Shown here: one piece after another, positions 45,793 to 55,251 of the stretch
Position numbering within the stretch: position 1 is the stretch's first letter
Layout: each line of letters starts with the position of its first letter
Source of the DNA: Winogradskyella eximia
Lineage (GTDB): Bacteria; Bacteroidota; Bacteroidia; Flavobacteriales; Flavobacteriaceae
NCBI RefSeq assembly: GCF_003386165.1
Contig: NZ_QRDV01000001.1
Span: 800,085 to 864,084, forward strand
Length of the DNA: 64,000 bases
Direction of reading: 5' to 3'
Position numbers and translations under genes: made by a program
The notes under the pieces: model-generated
Database searches by the model: none
What the model was told of the DNA's origin: nothing
Seen by the model: only the letters and a program-made list of their open reading frames with translations

Positions 45793-46059
45793 TTCAGTTT
45801 TATTAAATTATTTTTTTAATCTCTAAAGCTTAATTACTATGCTCATTAAAATGTTTAGTAAGCTTCTGCTAAGTAACAAAAGGATATACTTATACTATAT
45901 CTGATATTGCTTTAAATTTTGCTTTAATCAATCAATTCGCCTACGCGTTTATGATTAAGCGTGTCTACTTCTAATGTTATAATTATAGAAATAGAGTTAA
46001 GTAATTACTTCTTTTGAATCTTATTACTAGCGATTTAACTATGAAATCTTTAGATGGAT
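45793..46059. other. Intergenic region between divergent sulfatase and T9SS enzyme genes
   Basis: Apart from the operator at 46060-46117 serving the plus-strand gene, this AT-rich stretch shows no ORF of interest, no RNA gene and no clear terminator. It must hold the promoter of the sulfatase at 43879-45792. On that strand AAGCTTTA (45831-45824) could be a weak -7 box, but the expected AGnA half-sites are not at the right distance. Confidence 0.4.
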
Positions 46060-46117
46060 TACAGTAAGAAATGGGTGGATTAGAGAAAACGTAATAATAG
46101 CTTACGGATTATCTTTA
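46060..46117 (+). promoter_or_regulatory. Shared operator plus -7 box for the 641-residue T9SS enzyme
   Basis: The block (46060-46090) has AGTAAG at positions 4-9, TGGGTGGA at 13-20 and AGAAAA at 25-30. TATCTTTA (46110-46117) follows after exactly 19 bp, the same -7 sequence as at 23414. The ATG is 15 bp beyond. Confidence 0.62.
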
Positions 46118-46132
46118 TAAAAAATTAAAAGT

Positions 46133-48058
46133 ATGATTAACAAAATTAATTTTATAGTTCTATTTTCATTTTTCTGCTTAAGTCCAATTGTAGCACAACA
46201 AATTTGGTACGAGAATTCAAGTAGCACTAATAACATTAATTTTAACAGCGTAACGGCAGGTACTTTTACCACAGATGAATCAAATCCAGAAACAAGCGGT
46301 ATAAATTCAAACACTACAGTTTCACAATTTGTAAGAAATGGGGACACTAATCCAACCATTCTATTTGATTTAACAAATCCAATAACAGATTTATCCTCAT
46401 ATTCTATTTCATTAAAAGCATATACATCCATACAAACGACCAACCTTAATTCAACAAACAATAGAATTCGATTGTATTTAAGAAGCTCAGGTATTGGCGA
46501 TTCTGGTGATATTTTTGAACAATTAATATTTTCTCAAGGGGAAACTTGGGAATCTTTTTCTTTCAATTTTAACGGGTTAACAATTCCTTCTGATGTGCTT
46601 CTAGCAGGAGGTTACAATCAAATACTGATTGAGCTAGCTTCTGAAGAAGAAACAGGACTAACATCAACCTATTATATCGATACTATTTCTGGATATTCAG
46701 AACAAACCATACCACGAGCTACATTTTTATCTGGTTCTTGGGGAGTGAGATTCAATGTCAACGGTGGGATTAGATTAGACAATACGGAAGACTATGAATG
46801 GGCAGCTGGTGTACAACAAATTGTAGATAATTTGCCTGCAGTAGGACATGTAATTACAAACTTTACACATCCAGCTCATGGTTATTTTTATACCTTAAGA
46901 GATAATACTCAGGTAGATGTTGCCAATGAAATTCATCCAGCAATGGTACCGTCTATAGAAAATGAACAAATAATACTTAATGTCATTAGTACTTTAAAGA
47001 ATTCTGGAAAAAAAGTAATTCTGTATGTTAATGGTGCTGGACCTTCAGTTATTCAAGGCAATGTTGATGCTACCGAAGCAGAAATTTCATTGGCATGGGA
47101 AAATTATTGTGATCTAAACTTTGCGGGAGATCAAGGTTTAGCGTGGCAAAACTTAGCTAGAGGTTATTTTGAACGATTTAATAGCTTGGTTGATGGCTAT
47201 TGGATTGATAATCTATCTAATTTACCAGGAGATTTAGATGCTTTTATCGCTATGATTAGAGAGGTACATCCAGATGCGGCTATTGCTACCAATTTAACCA
47301 AGTCGTATATAAAAGATGAGAATGGGAATAATATATATGTAGATTCTGATGCTACAGTGGATGAAGATCCTACAGATTACAAAGTTTTCTTTTTAGAAGC
47401 TAATGACCCTCATATGGATTTTACAGCTGGTCACCCTACACCTTTGGGACAAGGAGCACCACCTAATTCATGGGCATATGAAGAGTTTTCCTTTCCGTTA
47501 ATAAGTGAAAATCCTTGGTCTTCTTATGATGGTAGTAAGCAAGCCTTGAAGCATTATTTCACACCTATTAGAGAAAAGTGGAGTGTTGCTAGTGCAGATT
47601 TAGTTTTTGAAGTTGAGCAAGCCTATCGTTTTGTGAGAACTTTTACAGATGCAGGTGCAACAATCACATGGAGCACAACAATTACCGATGGTTATATTAC
47701 TGCTGATGAAATGGCCATAATGCAAGAGGTAAACGACAGAATGATGCAAATGCCTAAGCCAGATTACGAACCTTATGTAAGGCCAGAAGGTGCTTTCTTG
47801 GTAGGTGAAACATTAAGTGTTGATTCTGACGATTACTTTAATAAACTTGTTTTATTTCCAAATCCTGTAAAGCAAAACTTTAGCTTATCTAAAGAAATTT
47901 CTTCTGCAATTATTTACAATTCTAATGGACAAGAACTATTAGAATTTAAAAGCAACCAAGCCTCTTTTGATGTTTCAACACTTATTGAAGGAGTTTATTT
48001 TATAAAAGCGTATACAGCTAATAGTGAAATTCAGGTTTTTAAATTTATAAAACAATAA
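46133..48058 (+). CDS. T9SS-exported TIM-barrel enzyme, clan GH-R-like (paralogue 3)
   Basis: Signal peptide 1-22, LWYEN-type beta-sandwich (IWYENSS, 23-190), TIM barrel (about 198-560) and T9SS sorting domain (about 575-641, LFPNPVKQNFSLSKEI...GVYFIKAYT). The barrel contains GSWGVRF, GHVITNFTHPAHGYFY (close to the GH29 VITSKHHDGFALF element), VILYVNG, LVDGYWIDN (D359, candidate nucleophile) and GHPTPLGQGAPPNSWAYEEF (H434, candidate acid/base). Of the three paralogues it is the most GH29-like in the HPAHGYF segment. An extracellular fucan-active hydrolase is inferred; the family cannot be named from the sequence alone. It may share a transcript with the repeat protein 71 bp downstream. Confidence 0.65.
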   Translation: MINKINFIVLFSFFCLSPIVAQQIWYENSSSTNNINFNSVTAGTFTTDESNPETSGINSNTTVSQFVRNGDTNPTILFDLTNPITDLSSYSISLKAYTSIQTTNLNSTNNRIRLYLRSSGIGDSGDIFEQLIFSQGETWESFSFNFNGLTIPSDVLLAGGYNQILIELASEEETGLTSTYYIDTISGYSEQTIPRATFLSGSWGVRFNVNGGIRLDNTEDYEWAAGVQQIVDNLPAVGHVITNFTHPAHGYFYTLRDNTQVDVANEIHPAMVPSIENEQIILNVISTLKNSGKKVILYVNGAGPSVIQGNVDATEAEISLAWENYCDLNFAGDQGLAWQNLARGYFERFNSLVDGYWIDNLSNLPGDLDAFIAMIREVHPDAAIATNLTKSYIKDENGNNIYVDSDATVDEDPTDYKVFFLEANDPHMDFTAGHPTPLGQGAPPNSWAYEEFSFPLISENPWSSYDGSKQALKHYFTPIREKWSVASADLVFEVEQAYRFVRTFTDAGATITWSTTITDGYITADEMAIMQEVNDRMMQMPKPDYEPYVRPEGAFLVGETLSVDSDDYFNKLVLFPNPVKQNFSLSKEISSAIIYNSNGQELLEFKSNQASFDVSTLIEGVYFIKAYTANSEIQVFKFIKQ

Positions 48059-48129
48059 AAATTACAATTATTGATATCAATCTAAACACAACATTAAATT
48101 TTAAGAAAAATATAAATTACCCTACTAAT

Positions 48130-49740
48130 ATGAAAAATAAATCAAATAAAGAAAGAGAAGTACGTCAAAGGAATATTGTATTTTATGTTATATTATTTAT
48201 GTTCTCTTTTTCTTACGGGCAAGTTGGTGTTGGAAATACAAATCCACAAGCCACTTTAGATATTACAGCATCTAACCAAGCCACACCTTCAAATGAAGAT
48301 GGCATATTAATTCCTAGAATTGATGCATTTCCATTAACTGCACCTACAGCTGCACAAGACGGAATGCTAGTTTATCTTACTACAGCAGTTGGTTTAAACT
48401 CTAAAGGCTTTTATTATTGGGATCAAGCAACTACAAGTTGGGTTAGGTTTTCAAGTATAGAAAAACTAAACGACCTTACTGATGCAAAATCAGATGTAGA
48501 TGGCTCAGAAGATGGTTCTTCTATTTTTATAGGTATAGATGCAGGACAAAATGATGATGCTACTGACAATAATAATGTTGGAGTAGGCTATAGAGCATTA
48601 CAAGTGAATACAAATGGTACTCATAATTCTGCTTTTGGTTATACAGCTTTAGCAAACAATGAGGGTAATAATAACTCGGCTTTTGGATTTACAGCATTAC
48701 AACTTAATACTTCTGGAGTAGGAAATTCTGCTTTTGGTAAAAGAGCTTTAGAAGATAATACTACAGGAAATCATAATACAGCCATAGGTGCAGATGCATT
48801 AAGAAATAATTATACTAGTATAGCGGATCCTCTAACTACTGGCGCTAGAAACACAGCAGTGGGTAATGGTACAATGTTTAGCAATACTTTTGGAGCAGAA
48901 AATGTTGCGATAGGTAATCAAGCTTTATATGCTAATATAACTGGAGTTGGCAATACAGCAATTGGTGCAGAAGCTTTATTTAATGATACGACAGCGCCAG
49001 ATGCTAGCCGTATTACTGCTAACACTGCTGTTGGTTATCATGCTTCACATCAAAATGTAGACGGAGAACGTAATACAAGTGTAGGATACGAGGCACTAAG
49101 TAGTAATGTTGCTCAAAATAACAATTCTGCATTTGGTCATGGTGCACTTAGTTTAAATAGTTCTGGTAACAATACTGCTATGGGTTCATTTGCTGGAAAT
49201 GAGAGTTCTGGGAACTCCAATGTATTTGTTGGCGTCCAAGCAGGTAACAACAGATTAAGTGGCAATGAGAATGTATTTGTTGGTATACATGCTGGTCGTG
49301 GTGAGAATGTGTCACCAGCAACCACAGCAGGAGCTGAAAATGTGTATCTTGGAAAAAATGCTGGTCGTGGTGTAACAGGAAGTTCTAACGTTTTTATTGG
49401 TTATCATTCAGGTTATGATAATACTTTTGATACGACTTCAAATACGTTGTTAATTCAAAATGAAAGTGATTCTATACCATTGATTTATGGTGATTTTGCG
49501 AATGACAGAGTTGGTATTGGTAAAATAGCAACGACAAATGCTTTAGAAGTAGAAGGTACAACTGAAGCTACGCAATTTAAAGTGTCCGCATTAAATACAG
49601 CACCTGCTAATTCTAACTCTGCAGGTGAAGAGGGCGAAATACGGGTGACAGCAGATTATATTTACATTTGTTTCTTAACAGGGACAGACGGCGGAGCAGA
49701 CAAATGGAAAAGAGTTGCTTTAGATGCTACTGCTTGGTAA
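48130..49740 (+). CDS. Secreted protein with YadA-head-like repeats
   Basis: After an unusually basic N-terminus (1-15) comes a signal-type hydrophobic segment ending SYG, then QVGVGNTNPQATLDITAS, a start common to Bacteroidota surface fibre proteins. Residues about 150-450 hold roughly 14-residue repeats of the form NSAFGYTAL/NTAIGAEAL/NVAIGNQAL, which fold as a left-handed beta-roll in trimeric YadA-type adhesin heads. The C-terminal part (TGTDGGADKWKRV) carries no peptidase S74 or T9SS domain that I can recognise. It may form a trimeric surface fibre that helps cells attach to the glycan or to algal surfaces; this is inference. It follows the T9SS enzyme by 71 bp and is closed by a strong terminator. 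Confidence 0.75.
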   Translation: MKNKSNKEREVRQRNIVFYVILFMFSFSYGQVGVGNTNPQATLDITASNQATPSNEDGILIPRIDAFPLTAPTAAQDGMLVYLTTAVGLNSKGFYYWDQATTSWVRFSSIEKLNDLTDAKSDVDGSEDGSSIFIGIDAGQNDDATDNNNVGVGYRALQVNTNGTHNSAFGYTALANNEGNNNSAFGFTALQLNTSGVGNSAFGKRALEDNTTGNHNTAIGADALRNNYTSIADPLTTGARNTAVGNGTMFSNTFGAENVAIGNQALYANITGVGNTAIGAEALFNDTTAPDASRITANTAVGYHASHQNVDGERNTSVGYEALSSNVAQNNNSAFGHGALSLNSSGNNTAMGSFAGNESSGNSNVFVGVQAGNNRLSGNENVFVGIHAGRGENVSPATTAGAENVYLGKNAGRGVTGSSNVFIGYHSGYDNTFDTTSNTLLIQNESDSIPLIYGDFANDRVGIGKIATTNALEVEGTTEATQFKVSALNTAPANSNSAGEEGEIRVTADYIYICFLTGTDGGADKWKRVALDATAW

Positions 49741-49782
49741 TATTCTTTAAATTTTCAATAACACAATTAGCTAATAAGTAAT

Positions 49783-49819
49783 AAAAAATCTCAGATTAAT
49801 TTTTAATCTGAGATTTTTT
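49783..49819 (+). terminator. Rho-independent terminator after the YadA-like gene
   Basis: AAAAAATCTCAGATTAA (49783-49799) pairs perfectly with TTAATCTGAGATTTTTT (49803-49819), a classic stem with a U-tract. Confidence 0.9.
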
Positions 49820-49874
49820 ATTTACAGCTTTTTTGAGCTACTTCTAAGAAATATTTATCTAGTTAGAAATTGAC

Positions 49875-50102
49875 TTAATTACTTTTGTTAGCATATTCAA
49901 ACAGGGTCTCGATATCTATACCTTGAATGGCTTCTAATTCCTTAATACTTTTTTTGTAATACTCAGTAGGAGGTGGCATATTAAAGTTTTCCCAGAACAT
50001 CGAGTTTTATTTATCCTTAAATTCTTCCATCTTCGATCTATATTCATCTGTATGGCTCACGTCTATTTACTATTTATCAGTTTCTATCTCTAAAACAACA
50101 AC
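49875..50102 (-). pseudogene. Decayed C-terminal gene fragment with in-frame stops
   Basis: One minus frame reads protein-like sequence from about 50102 to a final stop at 49875: VVLEIETDK, two stops, IDVSHTDEYRSKMEEFKDK, a stop, then NSMFWENFNMPPPTEYYKK and SIKELEAIQGIDIETLFEYANKSN before TAA. The composition is normal for a cytoplasmic protein and the frame is kept across the stops, as expected of a gene losing function by point mutation. I do not recognise the family. The rest of the 580-bp gap (49820-49874 and 50103-50321) shows nothing else. Confidence 0.45.
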
Positions 50103-50321
50103 CTCATAACGTTAAGATTATTTAATTTGTTCATTTTAAATTGTTTAGCATTGATGCTATCCAAATTTGCTCTAAGGTTTATATAAACATAAAAAAATGT
50201 CCTTAAAAAGTATTTGTTAATACTCTTTAAGGACATAAATTTAATATATGGGTTTACTTCTTCGTAAACCAAAAACTGGTTTACATTCTATAATTTTAGA
50301 ACTATCTAAATATTGAAGAAT

Positions 50322-50708
50322 TTAATTTTTCTTCTTCTTTTTACCTTTTCCTTTTCCCTTACCTTTACCCTTATTCTTTTTAGCGGCATTTATTATTTCT
50401 TTAGCGCGATCTTTTCCAAAAGCTATGGCAAGCAATTTCGAAAATTCCTTATTGTTTTCTTTTCTATTCTTTTTTAGCTCTTCAGAACCCTTTTCATACT
50501 TTTCATTAAGTTCATAAAAAGCTATCGCATGTCCTTTCCTTAATGTAACTATAGTTTCCTTTTCTTCGTCTGTTAACGTTAGGTTGTTTTCTACAGCTTC
50601 TACGTATGCATTAACTTTTTTGTCTATTTTTTTATCTGAAGTATTTTGAGCAAATAATGAACTACACATTGCGATACTAAATACGAGTAATAATATTGTT
50701 TTTTTCAT
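50322..50708 (-). CDS. Small secreted protein with Gly-Lys/poly-Lys tail
   Basis: Signal peptide 1-20, then about 85 residues of charged helix (KVNAYVEAVENNLTLTDEEKETIVTLRK...FYELNEKYEKG) recalling Spy/CpxP-like or LTxxQ periplasmic helical proteins. It ends in about 22 residues of alternating Gly-Lys and Lys (NKGKGKGKGKGKKKKKN). The tail is a strong polycation in a locus devoted to a polysulfated anion. It has its own copy of the shared operator, so it appears to be part of the glycan response. A role as an envelope chaperone or as a binder of sulfated fragments is speculative. It lies 100 bp downstream of the hybrid regulator gene on the same strand. Confidence 0.6.
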   Translation of the reverse strand: MKKTILLLVFSIAMCSSLFAQNTSDKKIDKKVNAYVEAVENNLTLTDEEKETIVTLRKGHAIAFYELNEKYEKGSEELKKNRKENNKEFSKLLAIAFGKDRAKEIINAAKKNKGKGKGKGKGKKKKKN

Positions 50709-50739
50709 AATTTTAAAATTGTTTAGATTATTTGAACAA

Positions 50740-50797
50740 CAAACATAATCTATATCTGCATTAATGCCGTTCTATTATTCATCATTTAGTTGCTGAG
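50740..50797 (-). promoter_or_regulatory. Shared operator plus -7 box for the Lys/Gly-tailed protein
   Basis: On the minus strand the block (50797 to 50767) has AGCAAC at positions 4-9, TGA at 14-16 and AGAA at 25-28. TATGTTTG (50747-50740), a perfect -7 match, follows after 19 bp; the ATG is 31 bp beyond. It lies just behind the stop codon of the regulator gene. Confidence 0.62.
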
Positions 50798-50808
50798 AAC
50801 AGTCATTT

Positions 50809-53800
50809 TTATCGTTTTGAGTATTCTGAAGGTGATACTCCATGTAGCTTTTTAAACGACGTAGAAAAGTAAGAATTAGATTCTATACCTATTTGATACA
50901 TCACTTCTGCAACATTATAGCCACTATTGCTATCTAATAACTCTGCAGCCCTTTGCAATCTAAAATTACGTAAATAGGCATTTGGGACTTGCCCAGTAAG
51001 CTGCTTCAGTTTTCTATAGAAATGAGAAGAGCTTAAACCTGCTTCTATGGACAGCTCTTCTACGCCAAAATTTGAGTTAGATAAGTTCTTCTCTATAATT
51101 TCAGTGATATTCTCTAAAAACTCGAGATCTCTTTTAGAAAATCCTAATTCCTTTTTGTCTTTTGGAGGTAAACTATTCTTTGAAAAATAATCTTTTATCT
51201 TAACGTTATTTTCAATTAATTTTTTCAGTCGAAGTTCTAAGTGTTTTAAGGAGAATGGTTTGCTAATGTATTCATCGGCTCCAAATTCTAAACCTTTAAT
51301 TAAATCTACACTATCACCTAAAGCCGTTAACAGTAAAACCGGAAGTTGGCAGGTTTCTGGGTTGGCCTTTATACGCTTACACAATTCAAAGCCATCCATT
51401 TCTGGCATCATAACATCACTTATAATAGTGCTAAACTCAGTCTTTTTAATCTCTTCTAGCGCTTCAATACCATTATTTGCTATGGTGATATTATATTTAT
51501 CGGATAATGCATTATTTAGAAAATCTTGAATATCTATTTCATTTTCAACAACTAAAACATTATGCTGTTTCTTGCTTTTTTTATTGTTATCAGATTCCTG
51601 AATCGAATTACCTTGTAAGGGAACCCAATTTTTTATAAACGATTTTTTTATATGACTGTCTTCAATGTTAACTTCCTCAATTTTTGAAGAAGGAATTACA
51701 ATTGTAAAACGCGTTTCTTTATTTGGTTTACTTTTTACAGAAATACGACCACCAAATAAATCTACTAAAGATTTACAAAAGGATAACCCAATGCCACCAC
51801 CACTAACATTACCATCTTGATTTCCTAATTGATAGAATCGCTCAAAGATGCTATTTAAGCTTTCTTTTGGTATGCCTTTACCAGTGTCTATTACATCAAT
51901 TTTTATCTTTTTAACATCATCTTCAAATATAATAGACGCATCAATACTAATAGTTCCTTGTACAGGTGTGTTTTTAAAAGAGTTTGAAAGTAAATTAAAA
52001 AGTATTCTTTCCAGCTTTTCTACGTCTATAACAATCTCTTCATTTGGTGAACTGATTTTATAATAAAAATTAATGTTCTTTTCTAATGAATAATTTTCAA
52101 ATGCCTCTGTGGTTGGATATAAGAAATCGCCTAATGTAGACTTCGTAAAGTTTAGGTTTAGATAGCCTTGTTCTGCTTGTCTAAACGTTATTAATTGATC
52201 AATTAAACTTAAAAGACGATGTGTGTTTCTCTTAATGATGGCTAAAAACTTTTCACTTTCTGGATTATTGTTGTTTTCAATAACTCTATCTAAAGGTCCG
52301 GAGATTAAGGTGAGAGGTGTTCTAAATTCATGAGATAAATTGGTGAAATATTTAAATTTACCTTGATTGATCACTTCCATTTTATCCTTGTCCAATTGCT
52401 CATAGATCAATCTTTGTTTTAATTTTTCATGTTGAACAAAATAGAAAACTATACCAACACCAATACTAAAAAATAGAAGAGCCATTAGCGTGTAGCTCCA
52501 CCAAGTTTGGTACCAAAGTGGCAGAACAACTAACGTTAATGTTTTAGTTGATTCACTCCAGATACCATCTCCATTAGCAGATTTTACTTTTAAGGTGTAG
52601 GTACCTGCTGATAAATTGGTGTACGTTATTGCCGATTTTCCTTCATCTGTTTCTACCCAATCTTTATTAAAACCGTCCAATTTATAGGCTATTTTATTTT
52701 TTGCAGGTGCTGAGGTATGTTCGGCAACTAAATTAAAGGAAATAATGCGTTGACTTTTAGAGATTGTAATGGTGTCTGTTTCTGAAATCGCTTTTTTAAG
52801 AATTGTAATATCATTTAATTTTTCACCAATTTTAATAGGCTTATTATTAATTAAGAGCGATGTAATTAAAACTCTTGGAGATTGCTTATTTAAGGCTATT
52901 TTTTGTGGGTCGAAAATAGTTAGACCATTCAGTCCTCCAAAATATATATACCCAGAATTACCCAAGGTGTAAGCAGATTGTCTAAAATTATTTTGAATTA
53001 AACCATCACTTACATCAAAGACATTTACTTTATTGGTTTCAGTGTTAAACCTTACCAATCCCATATCTGTACTAATCCATAAGTTAGTACTGTTTTCTTG
53101 CGGTAAAATGCCATAAATAACATCGTCTGGTAGGATGTCATTTTTTCGGAAATATTCTATTTTTTGCGGATTACCATCATGGTCTAAAGTCAATTTATTT
53201 AAACCACCACCAAAAGTACCAATCCAAATATTCTTTTTATCATCTTCATGAAGTGTGAAAATACTATTGTAACTCAGTTTACTACTTCCTGTTTGAAGGT
53301 TGTTATATGATCTTATAATTTCAATTTTGCCATCAATATATTTACATTGTAATAAACCATTATCTGTACCAAACCACAATTGATTATTGCTGTCTTGTAA
53401 GAAGCATTGTACTCTACTAGCTGTTATTTTTAAGCTAGACTTAATAGTGATTTTTGGTTGGTTTGAATTATCAATTTCTGTCCAAGGATTTTCTATCACT
53501 AAAATTCTATTTCCAGATAATACAATATCTGTATCATTGATTTGTACAATTTTCCTGGTTAAGAATAAAGATGCTTTACCATTTTTAGATAACAGTTGAA
53601 TCTCTTTGAAATCTTTTCGTTTTGGGTTGTAAACAAATACTTTTTTGTCTGTACCAAACCAAATGTAATTTCTTTGATCTTGATAAATACACCTTATAAC
53701 ATCATTGGCTTCAATAGGTAGTTGGCTTTGTAAATCTTCAAATTTAATTTTATCTATATTGCTTTCACTAATAGGATCTATACTTCTAAATAATTTTTTA

Positions 53801-54933
53801 TTGTATCCAGAAATCCAAATTTTACCATTGTTATCTTCTAAAATTGAGGTGATTAAATTATCGCCAATAGAAAACTTATCGTAAGGGTTGTTTGTGTAAG
53901 AATAAAAGGGTTTTTGAAAAAGGTCTAGTTTATTAATGCCACCTTGTGCAGTACCAACCCATAGCACATTAAAACTATCTTGGTATACTGCGTTAATTTG
54001 ATGACTGCTGATGCTGTTTTTATTCTTTGAATCATAATTATAATGCTTAAAAGAATTTAGAATTGGGTTGAATTTATAAAGTCCATCTCCTGTAGTTCCA
54101 ATCCAAATAGCGTTATCATTATCCTTAAAAAGGTTGTTAACATAGAAATTAGAATCTTGATTTGGAACCTCTATTTTTTTTACTAAATAATCAGTGTTTG
54201 AATCTAAATTTGAACTGTACAAACCTTTTGTTGTGCCAATCCAAAATATATTATCCACTTTTATGATTTCGGTAATCTCCTTATCTTTAAAGAAACTAAA
54301 ATCATCTGAATCTGGAATTGCTGATTTTAATATTGGATTTTCCGATTGATACTTAATTTTTTTCAATCCTTCATTTGTGCCTAAAATAATTGAAGAATTA
54401 AGTCCAAAAGTAAACGTGTTAATTTCTAAAGATTTTTCTTTTAAATCAATAACGTTTTCGGAGACTTCAAAAACACCATTATTTATATCTTTTAACTTAC
54501 AGCGTATTAATTTCGTTGAAGATGTTATCCAAATATAACCATCGTTTTTGGTGGCAATCTTATTAACATCTATATTATAGTTAAGCGGAACAGTAAAAAA
54601 ACGCTCTAACCACGGAACATATATATTAACGCCAACATTGGTTCCTATCCAAAGAATACCATCGTTGTCATTAAACAAATAAGTGACATTATTACTCGAA
54701 ATGGCTTGTTCACCTTTAGTCTGTGTGCTAAATGTTTTAAATTCATAACCATCATAACGAATTAACCCATTTGGAGTTGCGTACCATAAAAATCCATATT
54801 TATCTTGCTCTATGGCATTAACAGTATTTTGATTGAACCCTTCTTTATTAGAAATTCTTTCAAAATTTTGAGAATAAGCTTGTAGAGTAAATAGTGTAAT
54901 TACAACACTAATAAAGCATATAATTCTACGCAT
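50809..54933 (-). CDS. Hybrid two-component system regulator (sensor, kinase, receiver and AraC HTH in one protein)
   Basis: The 1374-residue protein has a signal peptide (1-21) and a periplasmic sensor of repeated Reg_prop beta-propeller blades (about 25-720; IEQDKYGFLWYATPNGLIRYDG, DNDGILWIGTNVG and many more). A Y_Y_Y domain (about 725-805), one membrane helix (811-832) and a histidine kinase with H868 in NLSHEFRTPL and ATPase motifs DTGKGIPK and GGGIGLS follow. A receiver with D1173 in ISDVMMPEMDG and a C-terminal AraC-type HTH (about 1270-1374) complete it. Such regulators bind an oligosaccharide in the periplasm and activate polysaccharide-locus promoters. As the only such regulator visible here, it is the natural candidate to bind the AGnA-N17-AGnA operators; that link is inferred. 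Confidence 0.93.
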   Translation of the reverse strand: MRRIICFISVVITLFTLQAYSQNFERISNKEGFNQNTVNAIEQDKYGFLWYATPNGLIRYDGYEFKTFSTQTKGEQAISSNNVTYLFNDNDGILWIGTNVGVNIYVPWLERFFTVPLNYNIDVNKIATKNDGYIWITSSTKLIRCKLKDINNGVFEVSENVIDLKEKSLEINTFTFGLNSSIILGTNEGLKKIKYQSENPILKSAIPDSDDFSFFKDKEITEIIKVDNIFWIGTTKGLYSSNLDSNTDYLVKKIEVPNQDSNFYVNNLFKDNDNAIWIGTTGDGLYKFNPILNSFKHYNYDSKNKNSISSHQINAVYQDSFNVLWVGTAQGGINKLDLFQKPFYSYTNNPYDKFSIGDNLITSILEDNNGKIWISGYNKKLFRSIDPISESNIDKIKFEDLQSQLPIEANDVIRCIYQDQRNYIWFGTDKKVFVYNPKRKDFKEIQLLSKNGKASLFLTRKIVQINDTDIVLSGNRILVIENPWTEIDNSNQPKITIKSSLKITASRVQCFLQDSNNQLWFGTDNGLLQCKYIDGKIEIIRSYNNLQTGSSKLSYNSIFTLHEDDKKNIWIGTFGGGLNKLTLDHDGNPQKIEYFRKNDILPDDVIYGILPQENSTNLWISTDMGLVRFNTETNKVNVFDVSDGLIQNNFRQSAYTLGNSGYIYFGGLNGLTIFDPQKIALNKQSPRVLITSLLINNKPIKIGEKLNDITILKKAISETDTITISKSQRIISFNLVAEHTSAPAKNKIAYKLDGFNKDWVETDEGKSAITYTNLSAGTYTLKVKSANGDGIWSESTKTLTLVVLPLWYQTWWSYTLMALLFFSIGVGIVFYFVQHEKLKQRLIYEQLDKDKMEVINQGKFKYFTNLSHEFRTPLTLISGPLDRVIENNNNPESEKFLAIIKRNTHRLLSLIDQLITFRQAEQGYLNLNFTKSTLGDFLYPTTEAFENYSLEKNINFYYKISSPNEEIVIDVEKLERILFNLLSNSFKNTPVQGTISIDASIIFEDDVKKIKIDVIDTGKGIPKESLNSIFERFYQLGNQDGNVSGGGIGLSFCKSLVDLFGGRISVKSKPNKETRFTIVIPSSKIEEVNIEDSHIKKSFIKNWVPLQGNSIQESDNNKKSKKQHNVLVVENEIDIQDFLNNALSDKYNITIANNGIEALEEIKKTEFSTIISDVMMPEMDGFELCKRIKANPETCQLPVLLLTALGDSVDLIKGLEFGADEYISKPFSLKHLELRLKKLIENNVKIKDYFSKNSLPPKDKKELGFSKRDLEFLENITEIIEKNLSNSNFGVEELSIEAGLSSSHFYRKLKQLTGQVPNAYLRNFRLQRAAELLDSNSGYNVAEVMYQIGIESNSYFSTSFKKLHGVSPSEYSKR

Positions 54934-55251
54934 GTTATATATTTAGTTTGGCTTAAGAATATACATATTTTAATTTATTGTCTAATAAATTCAAGAAATT
55001 TTTTTATCAAGGAACGGCTTTTACTATAAACATGAGCACACTCAATAATACAAGTTGGAGTAATATCTATGATACTTTGCTTGCTATCAGTGGTTATACC
55101 ATATGCTTGCTCTGTTAGAAATGTTATTGAATTACATTAGAAAAGCAAATGTAACTTTTCGTGGGAATTGAACATACTAATTGCATGTAGATTTATTTTA
55201 AATAATTTTTTTCTCTAAAGAGTTTTTAATGGCTCTGTATAGTAATATTAA
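54934..55251 (-). other. Upstream region of the hybrid regulator gene
   Basis: A perfect -7 match on the minus strand, TACATTTG (55153-55146), lies 212 bp upstream of the regulator start and implies a long leader if used. AGCAAGC occurs twice on the minus strand between about 55075 and 55120, resembling operator half-sites, but their 26-bp spacing and position do not fit the shared architecture. No ORF, RNA gene or terminator is recognised. Confidence 0.4.

Noticed and set aside
45793..46059. Possible shared operator for the minus-strand sulfatase at 43879
   Set aside because: AGCTT and AGCAT occur 21 bp apart, but no -7 box follows at 19-20 bp.
55146..55203. Autoregulation of the hybrid regulator through the shared operator
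   Set aside because: A perfect -7 box exists, but the sequence 19 bp upstream lacks the half-sites.
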